14,515 nucleotides of DNA, from positions 1-14,515 of the forward strand of contig CAKTEZ010000033.1 in the NCBI GenBank assembly GCA_934553255.1. Reading direction: 5' to 3'. Source of the DNA: an uncultured Oscillospiraceae bacterium (GTDB taxonomy: Bacteria; Bacillota; Clostridia; Oscillospirales; Oscillospiraceae). Positions 1-6,730 of the stretch are shown piece after piece. Below the pieces are notes generated by a model that was not told where the DNA came from, did not search any database, and saw nothing but the letters and a program-made list of their open reading frames with translations. A program made the position numbers and the translations under genes. How positions within the stretch are numbered: position 1 is the first letter of the stretch; each line of letters begins with the position of its first letter.

Positions 1-1127
1 AACGCGCCCGCCGCCATGATGACCTGCGAATCGTAGCCGGGCATATCGCCGGGGACGGGGTCCACATAGCTGTCCACGGGTGCGGCGGACTGGATGCCCT
101 TGCAGAAGGCGAGCATCCCCTCCGGCGACTTCAGCTCGACGCATTGAATGATGTCGTGCCGCTCCTCGCTTGCGGCGGGAACGACGCGGAAGCCGAGGGA
201 TTCGTACACGGCGGCGGTGAACACCGCGCCCTTGACCGCGCCGGAGACAACATTCGGCGCGAGGAAGAAGCCCTGATAGAGCGAGGGCATCAGCCCAAGG
301 TTCGCGCCGACCTCCTGCCCAAGTCCGGGCGCGGAGAGACGGTAGGCGCAGCGGTCCACGCATTTTTGCGTTCCGGCGATGTAGCCGCCGATGGGCGCAA
401 GACCGCCGCCGGGGTTCTTGATGAGACTGCCGACGATCATATCCGCGCCGACATCGCTCGGTTCGACGGTCTCGACGAACTCGCCGTAGCAGTTATCGAC
501 CATGACCGTCACATCCGGCTTGACCGCGCGGCAGACGGCGATGGCCTCGCCGATCTGCGCGACGGAGAGCGTCGGGCGGGGCTGATAGCCCTTGGAGCGC
601 TGAATGTGGATGAGCTTTGTCTTCTCCGAGATGGCCGCGCGGATGGCGGGGAGGTCGAAGCTGCCGTCGCCCAGCAGGTCGACCTGCCGGTAGCTTACGC
701 CGTATTCGGCAAGCGAACAGGGCGAGGGACGGATGCCGATGACCTCCTCGAGCGTATCGTAGGGCTTGCCGGAGATGGCGAGCAGCTCGTCGCCGGGGAG
801 CAGGTTCGCGCTCAGCGCGACGGCGAGCGCGTGGGTGCCGCAGGTGATCTGCGGCCGCACGAGCGCGGCCTCGGTGTGGAAGGCGTCGGCGTAGACGCGC
901 TCTAAATTGTCGCGCCCCTCGTCGTCGTAGCCGTAGCCGGTCGAGGCGGCGAAGTGCGTGGCGTTGACGCGGTTTTTCTGCATCGCGGCGAGTACCTTCG
1001 CCTGATTGATCTCCGCGCGCGCGTCGATCTCCGCGAAGCGGGGGCGGAGCGTTTCAAGTATTTTTTCGCCGTAGGCGAGGACCTCCCCGCTCACGCCGAG
1101 GGTGCGGTAAATGTCAGCGGCTGTCAT
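1..1127 (-). CDS. Methionine gamma-lyase family PLP enzyme (partial, C-terminus off window)
   Basis: This frame runs from ATG at 1127 off the left edge, giving 375 visible codons; roughly the last 40-50 residues of a family member are missing. The sequence matches the PLP-dependent family annotated as methionine gamma-lyase or aluminium-resistance protein (Pfam Met_gamma_lyase, fold type I). Residues DNCYGEF hold the probable PLP-ring aspartate, Asp211. GSLIKNPGGG holds the probable Schiff-base lysine, Lys237. TCGTHALA near residue 95 fits the phosphate-binding region. If active as named, it would split methionine to methanethiol, 2-oxobutyrate and ammonia, but substrate is poorly established for this branch. 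AAAGGAG lies 7 bases before the ATG. The start is one base after the stop of the upstream gene, so the two are co-transcribed and probably translationally coupled. Family call is secure; exact substrate is not. Confidence 0.9.
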   Translation of the reverse strand, partial: MTAADIYRTLGVSGEVLAYGEKILETLRPRFAEIDARAEINQAKVLAAMQKNRVNATHFAASTGYGYDDEGRDNLERVYADAFHTEAALVRPQITCGTHALAVALSANLLPGDELLAISGKPYDTLEEVIGIRPSPCSLAEYGVSYRQVDLLGDGSFDLPAIRAAISEKTKLIHIQRSKGYQPRPTLSVAQIGEAIAVCRAVKPDVTVMVDNCYGEFVETVEPSDVGADMIVGSLIKNPGGGLAPIGGYIAGTQKCVDRCAYRLSAPGLGQEVGANLGLMPSLYQGFFLAPNVVSGAVKGAVFTAAVYESLGFRVVPAASEERHDIIQCVELKSPEGMLAFCKGIQSAAPVDSYVDPVPGDMPGYDSQVIMAAGA

Positions 1128-1128
1128 A

Positions 1129-1920
1129 TCAAGGCTCCTTTTTCAGCGTTTTGGGGAACTGCACGCCGTTGCACCTGAGAACGAAGCGCAGCGGATAGTC
1201 GCGGTCGAGGTAGTTTTTTTCAAACCACACATAGGTCGCCGCGGGAAGCTGGCGCAGCTCGGGCGCCTCGCAGCGCACGGCGTCGAAGGTCATGCGGTCG
1301 CCGGAGAGCAGCGCCGCCGCCACATCCATCCGCCCCTCCGCACGCAGGCGGTCAAGGCAGGCGTCCATGATGATGGCGCAGGCGCACTCCTCGTCCGTCT
1401 CAGCGTAGTCCTCGCGGTGGGCGAGCCAGTAGAGAAATTCGTCGGGGTCGAGGTCGAGGTGCGTCGTGATCTGCGCGAGCTTGTAGAAGCCCGCGCGGTC
1501 GTTCGCCTTCAGAATGTCGATGAGGTAGGCAATGAGGTTTTCGTCGAGCATCAGGCAGTCGCAGAACACCTCAAAGGCGTGCTTGCCCGCGTCGGGGTCG
1601 GGGACCGGCTCGTCCGCCTCCCCGGCGGGAGCGGTCGGCTCCTCCGGCTGCTGCGCGCCGCCGAGCGCCATGCGCGCGAAGAGCGCGCGGGCGAAGTCCT
1701 CCTCGTTGAAGCGGTCCAACAGACCGTCCGGCAGCGCGTCGCCCGCTGCGCGGGCGCAGCGGCGCACAAAGCCCGGCACGCTGACGCTTTTCAGCGCGGC
1801 CTGAAGGCTCATCGCGCGCTCCTCGGGCGTTTCGCCGCTGAGGGCGATGCCCTCGGGCGCGGCGAGCGTACCCTCGCACAGCGCGTTCATATACTTGAGG
1901 TAGTAATCGCAAAGCTCCAT
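1129..1920 (-). CDS. Hypothetical protein, 263 aa, paired with the gamma-lyase gene
   Basis: I do not recognise this family. The start at ATG 1920 is chosen because GGGAG sits 7 bases upstream and the open frame beyond it runs over the divergent promoter and the opposite-strand gene. The predicted product is soluble, with no signal peptide or membrane segment. It is acidic, mostly helical in appearance and has several cysteines (for example FCDCLM and EECACA). A Pro/Glu/Ala-rich linker near residues 88-107 (PEEPTAPAGEADEPVPDPDA) separates an N-terminal part from a C-terminal part. The C-terminus has aromatic and basic stretches (YVWFEKNYLDRDYPLRF). Its stop TGA is followed after one base by the ATG of the methionine gamma-lyase family gene, which argues for a linked role. 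No function is proposed. Confidence 0.75.
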   Translation of the reverse strand: MELCDYYLKYMNALCEGTLAAPEGIALSGETPEERAMSLQAALKSVSVPGFVRRCARAAGDALPDGLLDRFNEEDFARALFARMALGGAQQPEEPTAPAGEADEPVPDPDAGKHAFEVFCDCLMLDENLIAYLIDILKANDRAGFYKLAQITTHLDLDPDEFLYWLAHREDYAETDEECACAIIMDACLDRLRAEGRMDVAAALLSGDRMTFDAVRCEAPELRQLPAATYVWFEKNYLDRDYPLRFVLRCNGVQFPKTLKKEP

Positions 1921-1951
1921 CGAGATGCTCCCAAATTTCAAAAGTGGATAC

Positions 1952-1980
1952 AATGTATCATACCGCGCGGGAAAAAGCAA
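1952..1980 (-). promoter_or_regulatory. Candidate promoter for the 1920-1 operon
   Basis: On the minus strand TTGCTT (plus 1975-1980) and TACATT (plus 1952-1957) are separated by 17 bases. The -35 is weak and the -10 matches 4 of 6. Position about 30 bases before the start codon suits it. An overlapping TATGAT is an alternative -10 with poor spacing. Confidence 0.35.
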
Positions 1981-2007
1981 GCCCGCCGCTTGCGGCGCGG
2001 GAAAAAG
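1965..2007. repeat. 13-bp direct repeat at 30-bp spacing between divergent genes
   Basis: GCGCGGGAAAAAG occurs at 1965-1977 and again at 1995-2007. The copies are 30 bp start to start, close to three helical turns, and both fall in the divergent promoter region. Between them GCAAG (1977-1981) can pair with CTTGC (1989-1993). It could be a regulator site or chance; the identity of the repeat is seen directly, the role is inferred. Confidence 0.4.
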
Positions 2008-2018
2008 TGTGATAAAAT
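1990..2018 (+). promoter_or_regulatory. Candidate promoter for the small membrane protein
   Basis: TTGCGG (1990-1995), a 17-base spacer and TAAAAT (2013-2018, 5 of 6 to consensus) lie about 30 bases before ATG 2047. The -35 is weak. The A-rich stretch 2012-2027 follows it. Confidence 0.4.
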
Positions 2019-2046
2019 AAAGAAAAATCGGAAAGGATCGTGAGCC

Positions 2047-2349
2047 ATGCGTAGGACCCGCCGCAGCGGCGGCGTTTTCCTCTGTCTGCTGCTCAATGTG
2101 CTGCTGAATTGGGAGGGCGCGCTTCCTGCGGCGCTCCTGCTTGCGCTGCACCGGTGGCGCGGCTGGCCGCTCTGGTGGGCGGGGCTCGCGCTCGCGCTGT
2201 GGATCGGCGGAATCCTGCTGTGGATGCTCGTCATCGGCTGGGCGAGCGACTGCGGCAGCCGCCGCGACGCCCCGCGAGAGAACAAAAATCCCTACTCCTC
2301 CAAGCAGTACCCGAACAGCGGGACTGCGGCGGACAAAAAGACGGAATAG
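2047..2349 (+). CDS. Small two-helix membrane protein, 100 aa
   Basis: Product of unknown function. After a basic start (MRRTRRSGG) come two hydrophobic segments at about residues 9-35 and 41-66, the second rich in Trp (WPLWWAGLALALWIGG). A polar, charged tail of about 34 residues follows. The short turn between helices (HRWRG) is basic, so by the positive-inside rule the termini placement is ambiguous. AAAGGA lies upstream of the ATG at a slightly long distance. The gene is monocistronic: it diverges from the 1920-1 unit and converges on the glycosyltransferase, with a shared hairpin at 2361-2390. Composition and codon use match neighbours, and the opposite strand here is only an upstream extension of another frame. 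Confidence 0.7.
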   Translation: MRRTRRSGGVFLCLLLNVLLNWEGALPAALLLALHRWRGWPLWWAGLALALWIGGILLWMLVIGWASDCGSRRDAPRENKNPYSSKQYPNSGTAADKKTE

Positions 2350-2360
2350 ACAGAACGAAG

Positions 2361-2390
2361 AAATGCGCGAGCGTCACCGCTCGCGCATTT
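2361..2390. terminator. Bidirectional hairpin between convergent genes
   Basis: A perfect 13-bp stem (2361-2373 with 2378-2390) with tetraloop TCAC. The stem's outer A/T pairs serve as short T stretches in both directions, and the minus side continues with CTTCGTTCTG. The glycosyltransferase stop TGA (2376-2374) lies in the loop, so the last codons of that gene form one arm. Confidence 0.75.
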
Positions 2391-3447
2391 GCTCAAAGAG
2401 GGCAAGATTTTCCCGCAGCCGCTCCTCCTGCGGCGAGCGCTCGACGGCCTTGCGGCAGGCGTCGGCGGCGTTTTCCGCGTCGCCGAGATGGGCATACGCA
2501 AGCGAGAGCAGGTCGTAGGGAAGGCTTCCCCATGCGTCCGCCTCGCAGATGTAGGTGCGCGGGCGTTCCGTGATGGCGAGCGCGGCGCGCAGCGCATCGA
2601 CCAGCCCGTACCAGCGCTCCTGCGCGTAGAGGAGCCGCGCATAGTCCATGTACGGCTCGCGCAGGTGCGGAGCCTCGGCAATGGCGCGGTGCAGCCAGCG
2701 CTCCGCCTCGGCGTCCTGTTCAAGCGCACGCAGGCAGCGGGCGATGTAGCGCATCGACGCGCAGCGTTCGTCCGCCCAGACGGCGGAGGGCAGCGTCAGG
2801 TGCCGCGCGAGCGTTTCAATGGCCTTCTGCCACTCGCCGCGGAACATATACTCCCGCCCGAGGTAGTGGCAGTTTCGGTCGTTCTGCGGGTCCTCCCGCA
2901 CGGCCAGCTCCAGCAGCGGCAGGTATTGCCCGCGCGACTTCGTCTCGTCGGGGTGATGGTCGAGCTGCACACCGGCCGCGTCTGCGAAGCGTTCCGCGCC
3001 TCCGCCGGTGTAGGCGAGCGTTTCATGCACCGGACTTGCCCAGCGGTAGCAGCCGTTTTTGTGGATCTTATCCGCCCAGAACACCATGCCCTCGCTGCCG
3101 TCGGGACGGAAGCTCCAGGTGTAGCGGTAGCGGGCGCGGGTCGTGTCCGGCTGCCATGCGCGCTCCAGCGCGGCGCGCCAGCCGGAATGGAACTGCTCGT
3201 CGAGATCAATGGCGCAGCAGATGTCCGCGTCGGCGGGAATGAGCTTGAGCGACTCGTTCCGCGCCGTGTCGAAGCGCCACGGCGAGACGACCGTCTCGCC
3301 CACGATGGCTCCGCGTGCGCGGAGCTTTTTTACGGTGTCGTCGCTCGAGCCGGTGTCCAGCACGCAGACATAATCGGCCTCGGACATCGAGTCCATGAAG
3401 CGGTCCACGAATTGCGATTCGTTCTTGCAGATGGTGTAAACGCACAC
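2374..3447 (-). CDS. Family 2 glycosyltransferase with C-terminal TPR-like repeats
   Basis: Coordinates use GTG 3447, giving 357 aa. The N-terminal GT-A fold opens with VYTICKNE, has DTGSSDDT at residues 31-38 for nucleotide-sugar binding, and DLDE at 81-84 as the metal-binding DxD-type motif. WASPVHETL near residue 140 is typical of this family. From about residue 175 onward the sequence has TPR-like helical pairs (for example NCHYLGREYMFRGEWQKAIETL and the later AYAHLGDAENAADACRKA). The product is probably cytoplasmic and transfers sugar to a protein. It follows the collagen-like gene by 72 bases with no promoter seen between. In C. difficile a glycosyltransferase gene (sgtA) neighbours the collagen-like bclA3, so modification of the Thr-rich neighbour is a reasonable inference. 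The start is odd: AAGGGAG is 18 bases from GTG 3447 but 9 bases from an in-frame ATC at 3456-3454. Confidence 0.85.
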   Translation of the reverse strand: MCVYTICKNESQFVDRFMDSMSEADYVCVLDTGSSDDTVKKLRARGAIVGETVVSPWRFDTARNESLKLIPADADICCAIDLDEQFHSGWRAALERAWQPDTTRARYRYTWSFRPDGSEGMVFWADKIHKNGCYRWASPVHETLAYTGGGAERFADAAGVQLDHHPDETKSRGQYLPLLELAVREDPQNDRNCHYLGREYMFRGEWQKAIETLARHLTLPSAVWADERCASMRYIARCLRALEQDAEAERWLHRAIAEAPHLREPYMDYARLLYAQERWYGLVDALRAALAITERPRTYICEADAWGSLPYDLLSLAYAHLGDAENAADACRKAVERSPQEERLRENLALFEQMRER

Positions 3448-3481
3448 CTTATAGATAAAAAGCCACTCCCTTGCTATGTAG

Positions 3482-3504
3482 GCGGCGCGGGGTCACCGCG
3501 CCGC
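3482..3504. other. Strong intercistronic hairpin between collagen-like gene and glycosyltransferase
   Basis: A perfect 9-bp GC stem (3482-3490 with 3496-3504, loop GGTCA) lies 16 bases after the collagen-like stop. No T-tract follows on the minus strand, so it is unlikely to be a full terminator. It may reduce or stabilise part of the message so that the structural protein is made in larger amount than the enzyme. Confidence 0.6.
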
Positions 3505-3519
3505 ATTGCCTTTCTTCTC

Positions 3520-4083
3520 TCAGGTGGCGAGCAGACCAGCGGCGCGCAGACTGGCGAGCAGCGCGTTGAGCTGCGCCGCCGTATCGGTCGCGTCCGTGGA
3601 GTCCGCGACTGCCGCCGCCACGCGCGTGTCCGCGGGGCCGGTCGGACCGGTGGGGCCGGTAGGACCCGTCGCGCCGACTGCTCCTGCGGCGCCCGTTGCA
3701 CCCGTCAGACCGATGGGGCCTTGCGGACCGGTGGGGCCGGTAGGACCCGCTGCGCCGACTGCACCTGTGGCGCCGGTTGCACCGGCGGGGCCTTGCGCGC
3801 CCTGAAGCCCCTGCGGCCCCATGGGACCGGTGGGACCCTGCGGCCCCTGTGCACCCGCCGCGCCTGCGGGACCCTGCGGACCCTGAAGACCCTGCACGCC
3901 CTGCGGGCCGGTGGGACCGATGGGACCGGGAACGCCCTGAATGCCCTGCACGCCCTGCGGGCCGGTGGGACCGATCACGCCGTAGGGCGGGTACGGCGGC
4001 GGGGGAGGCGGGAACGGACGCGGGCAGCACTGGTCGGCGCAGCCGCAGCTGTTGCTGCCGCAATTACCCTGATAACGATTCAT
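3520..4083 (-). CDS. Collagen-like (G-X-Y repeat) protein, probable spore-surface protein
   Basis: 187 aa from ATG 4083, chosen because AAAGGTGA lies 5 bases upstream. Residues 1-20 carry five cysteines (C8, C13, C15, C19, C20), followed by a proline run (residues 21-33). Residues 35-151 are 39 uninterrupted G-X-Y triplets dominated by GPT, GPQ, GAT and GVQ. The last 36 residues ([16 protein letters not shown], then [19 protein letters not shown]) form a short helical tail that could nucleate the trimer. No signal peptide is visible, which fits spore-coat or exosporium proteins made in the mother cell, as for BclA of Bacillus and C. difficile. Thr in the Y position is a known glycosylation site in such proteins, and a glycosyltransferase gene follows. 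Spore location is inference; the collagen-like repeat is plain. Internal DNA repeats suggest growth by duplication. Confidence 0.92.
   Translation of the reverse strand: MNRYQGNCGSNSCGCADQCCPRPFPPPPPPYPPYGVIGPTGPQGVQGIQGVPGPIGPTGPQGVQGLQGPQGPAGAAGAQGPQGPTGPMGPQGLQGAQGPAGATGATGAVGAAGPTGPTGPQGPIGLTGATGAAGAVGATGPTGPTGPTGPADTRVAAAVADSTDATDTAAQLNALLASLRAAGLLAT
3643..3804 (-). repeat. 81-bp imperfect repeat inside the collagen-like gene
   Basis: The 62 bases at 3643-3704 match 3724-3785 with six differences, an 81-bp (nine-triplet) offset. A few bases further on the match resumes only after a 9-base shift. This indicates in-frame duplication by slippage or recombination. Confidence 0.75.
3892..3975 (-). 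repeat. 30-bp exact repeat at 54-bp offset inside the collagen-like gene
   Basis: Bases 3892-3921 are identical to 3946-3975; the offset of 54 bp is six G-X-Y triplets. It encodes [10 protein letters not shown] in both copies, near the N-terminal end of the collagen region. Confidence 0.75.
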
Positions 4084-4102
4084 ACAAATCACCTTTCTCG
4101 TT

Positions 4103-4147
4103 TTTCCGGCGGTCGGCCGCCCGCCGGAGCGCAGGCGGAGGCCTGCG
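4103..4147 (-). other. Two-hairpin 5' leader of the collagen-like mRNA
   Basis: On the minus strand the leader first forms CGCAGGC/GCCTGCG around a 4-base loop (plus 4131-4148 region), then CCGGCGG/CCGCCGG around an 8-base loop (plus about 4106-4127), and then an A-rich stretch and the ribosome site. No T-tract follows the second stem, so this is not an evident terminator. It may protect the 5' end or affect translation. Confidence 0.55.
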
Positions 4148-4151
4148 TTTC

Positions 4152-4179
4152 AGTCTATGCGGGGGAGGCGGTATTTGTC
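4152..4179 (-). promoter_or_regulatory. Candidate promoter of the collagen-like/glycosyltransferase operon
   Basis: Minus-strand CATAGACT (plus 4152-4159) resembles the -10 of sporulation sigma E/K promoters (CATAnnnT), and GACA (plus 4176-4179) lies 16 bases upstream in the region of a sigma K -35. The same stretch can be read as sigma A: ATGACA, 18 bases, TAGACT. It lies just after the metK terminator and about 70 bases before the start codon. The sigma class cannot be settled by eye. Confidence 0.4.
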
Positions 4180-4194
4180 ATTGCAGCGAAAAGG

Positions 4195-4235
4195 AAAAAG
4201 CGCCGCCGACCGGAAAACGGTCAGCGGCGCTTTTT
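4195..4235. terminator. metK terminator (bidirectional form)
   Basis: Long hairpin: AAAAAGCGCCGC pairs with GCGGCGCTTTTT, with an inner GACCG/CGGTC step around GAAAA. On the minus strand the stem is followed by a T5 run, so it ends metK transcription. A further 9-bp hairpin (4254-4275, loop TTTA) overlaps the metK stop codon just upstream. Confidence 0.88.
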
Positions 4236-4263
4236 GAAGCGTCTTTCTTTTTCGGCGCGCTGT

Positions 4264-5442
<1,179 letters not shown>

Positions 5443-5476
5443 GATTCTTCTTTCCTTTCTTTTCTCGCGGGAGCAC

Positions 5477-5508
5477 AAAAAAAGCGCTCGGCCGAACCGG
5501 TCGAGTGC
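5477..5508 (-). terminator. Riboswitch-controlled terminator before metK
   Basis: An 11-bp stem with two G-T pairs (plus 5484-5508, 3-base loop) is followed on the minus strand by T7 (5483-5477). It lies between the SAM-I aptamer and the metK ribosome site, the expected place for the expression platform. Confidence 0.9.
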
Positions 5509-5525
5509 GAAAACTTTTTGCTTTC

Positions 5526-5618
5526 CCTCATCTTTCGATTCGTTCGACGGATTTGGCACCTTGCTTTGCAGGTTGCCGTGGTATCATCGGGCCGTTCCCT
5601 CCACCACTCTTGATGAAG
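5526..5618 (-). ncRNA. SAM-I (S-box) riboswitch aptamer
   Basis: The minus strand reads the S-box core: CTTCATC (P1 5' side), AAGAGTGGTGGAGGGAACGG, CCCGATGATACCACGGCAACC split across P2 and P3, GGTGCCAAATCC, a short P4 (TCGA/TCGA), AAAGATGAGG closing P1. P1 pairs CTTCATC with GATGAGG over 7 bp. SAM binding favours the terminator at 5477-5508 and turns metK off. The class is well known, and its use on metK is common in Bacillota. Confidence 0.95.
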
Positions 5619-5648
5619 TATGAACTTTTGGGATTTTGCTGTGAAGAT

Positions 5649-5677
5649 ATTTTACCCATGTCTGTGCGCTTTGTCAA
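5649..5677 (-). promoter_or_regulatory. metK promoter (sigma A type)
   Basis: Minus-strand TTGACA (plus 5672-5677, perfect), a 17-base spacer and TAAAAT (plus 5649-5654, 5 of 6). Initiation would fall near 5642, about 25 bases before the riboswitch. Confidence 0.85.
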
Positions 5678-5711
5678 CCGGAAATTTGCGTTTTTGTGCA
5701 AAGAGGAAAAT

Positions 5712-5777
5712 ATGGCTATTGATGCGAGAGGATCCCGCCGTCCGGCGGGATTTTTTGCGGAATTTATAATTTGGTAA
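5712..5777 (+). CDS. Possible 21-residue leader ORF
   Basis: ATG 5712 to TAA 5777 with AGAGG five bases upstream. The peptide starts MAIDARGSRR and ends FFAEFIIW. The terminator hairpin 5732-5756 lies inside the frame. No promoter clear enough to drive it was found, apart from weak TTG-containing sequence near 5671-5690. It could be a leader peptide, or simply chance next to an insulating terminator. Doubtful. Confidence 0.2.
   Translation: MAIDARGSRRPAGFFAEFIIW
5732..5756 (+). terminator. Plus-strand intrinsic terminator upstream of the rhomboid-like gene
   Basis: ATCCCGCC pairs with GGCGGGAT (8 bp) around a 4-base loop, and the stem runs into T6 (5751-5756). No plus-strand gene precedes it apart from a doubtful 21-codon ORF. 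It sits between the metK promoter and the promoter at 5777-5805, so it may block antisense or leader transcription. Confidence 0.8.
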
Positions 5778-5805
5778 TGACTTTTCCCGCCGCATGGGGT
5801 ACAAT
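5777..5805 (+). promoter_or_regulatory. Promoter of the rhomboid-like/HD operon
   Basis: ATGACT (5777-5782, 4 of 6), a 17-base spacer and TACAAT (5800-5805, 5 of 6), ending 37 bases before the TTG start. It lies after the terminator at 5732-5756. Together with the metK promoter, riboswitch and terminators this accounts for the 400-base gene-free stretch 5443-5842. Confidence 0.6.
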
Positions 5806-5842
5806 GCGACTGAAATGATCTTCACTATGGGAGGAATTGACC

Positions 5843-6718
5843 TTGGATTCACTTCGCCGCCGCATCGACCGCTTCTGCGTGTTGCATCCGAATTTCGGTA
5901 TTCCGAATCTGATGCTTTATATCGTCATCGGCAACATCGCCTTTTATCTGCTCTCTGTTTTCTCCTCGATGGACAGCGCGTCGTTCTACTATACCCTCTG
6001 CCTGAGCTGGGAGGGGCTGAAGCACGGTCAGCTCTGGCGGCTGCTGTCGTTCAGCTTCCTGCCGTCGGACACCAGCCCGTTCTGGCTGCTGGTGAGCTGC
6101 TATTTTTACTACTGGATCGGCTCCACGCTGGAGCGTGAATGGGGGACGGCGAAATTCACCATTTACTACCTCAGCGGCGTGCTGCTGACCGTGCTGGGTA
6201 CGATCCTCACGAGCTTGATCAGCGGCACGGACGCGCTCGTTTTCGGCGCGGCGTATGTGAACCTTGCGATGTTCTTCGCCTTTGCCATGCTCTATCCCGA
6301 CGCGCAGGTGCTGCTGTTCTTCTTCATCCCTTTGAAGATCAAGTGGCTGGCGATCGTGGACGCATGCCTGTTCGCGTTCAACATCTGCTATGCGCTCGCG
6401 TCGCGCTCGTGGATCAACGCGGTGCTTCCGATCGTGGCGCTGCTGAATTTCTTCATCTTCTTCGCGCCCGAGCTGGGGCGTTTTGCCAAGCGTGAGCAGA
6501 CGCGCTCCAAGCAGGCGGCGCATTTCCACAACACCGTCCGCCAGACCCAGCGCGAGCAGCAGAGTCAGGGCTACCGCCACAAGTGCGCGGTCTGCGGCCG
6601 CACGGACATTTCCGATCCGGAGCTGCAGTTCCGCTACTGCTCCAAGTGCGCGGGCTACCACTGCTTCTGCTCCGACCACATCTTCAACCATGTCCACTTT
6701 ACGGACGAAAATCCCTGA
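5843..6718 (+). CDS. Rhomboid-like membrane protein, probably without protease activity, with C-terminal Cys/His cluster
   Basis: 291 aa from TTG 5843, chosen because GGGAGG is 8 bases upstream; the in-frame TTG at 5837 is too close. About six hydrophobic segments lie between residues 23 and 208. QLWRLLSFSFLP (63-74) matches the L1-loop region of rhomboids, and WIGSTLEREWGTAKF with YYLSG matches the next conserved block. Where active rhomboids have GxSG, this protein has FGAAYVN (134-140), and the last helix (VLPIVALLNFFIFF) has no histidine, so the Ser-His pair is absent. The cytosolic-type tail after residue 212 is basic, then has C248xxC251, C266xxC269, H273, C274, C276, H279, H283 and H285, a likely metal-binding unit. 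Such a protein may bind or escort membrane clients rather than cut them. The HD-domain gene follows with an overlapping ribosome site. Confidence 0.8.
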   Translation: MDSLRRRIDRFCVLHPNFGIPNLMLYIVIGNIAFYLLSVFSSMDSASFYYTLCLSWEGLKHGQLWRLLSFSFLPSDTSPFWLLVSCYFYYWIGSTLEREWGTAKFTIYYLSGVLLTVLGTILTSLISGTDALVFGAAYVNLAMFFAFAMLYPDAQVLLFFFIPLKIKWLAIVDACLFAFNICYALASRSWINAVLPIVALLNFFIFFAPELGRFAKREQTRSKQAAHFHNTVRQTQREQQSQGYRHKCAVCGRTDISDPELQFRYCSKCAGYHCFCSDHIFNHVHFTDENP

Positions 6719-6730
6719 GGAGGCATTGTT

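Noticed and set aside
3482..3504. Intergenic hairpin considered as a terminator after the collagen-like gene
   Set aside because: The stem is strong but the bases after it on the minus strand (TACATAGCAAGG) are not a T-tract, and no promoter is seen for the next gene.
3643..3975. GC-rich repeats considered as a tandem satellite or CRISPR-like array
   Set aside because: They encode unbroken G-X-Y triplets of the collagen-like protein.
5505..5777. Plus-strand 90-codon frame through the riboswitch region
   Set aside because: It is the antisense of the SAM-I aptamer, with no ribosome site at its start; only the final 21-codon portion has one and is listed separately as doubtful.
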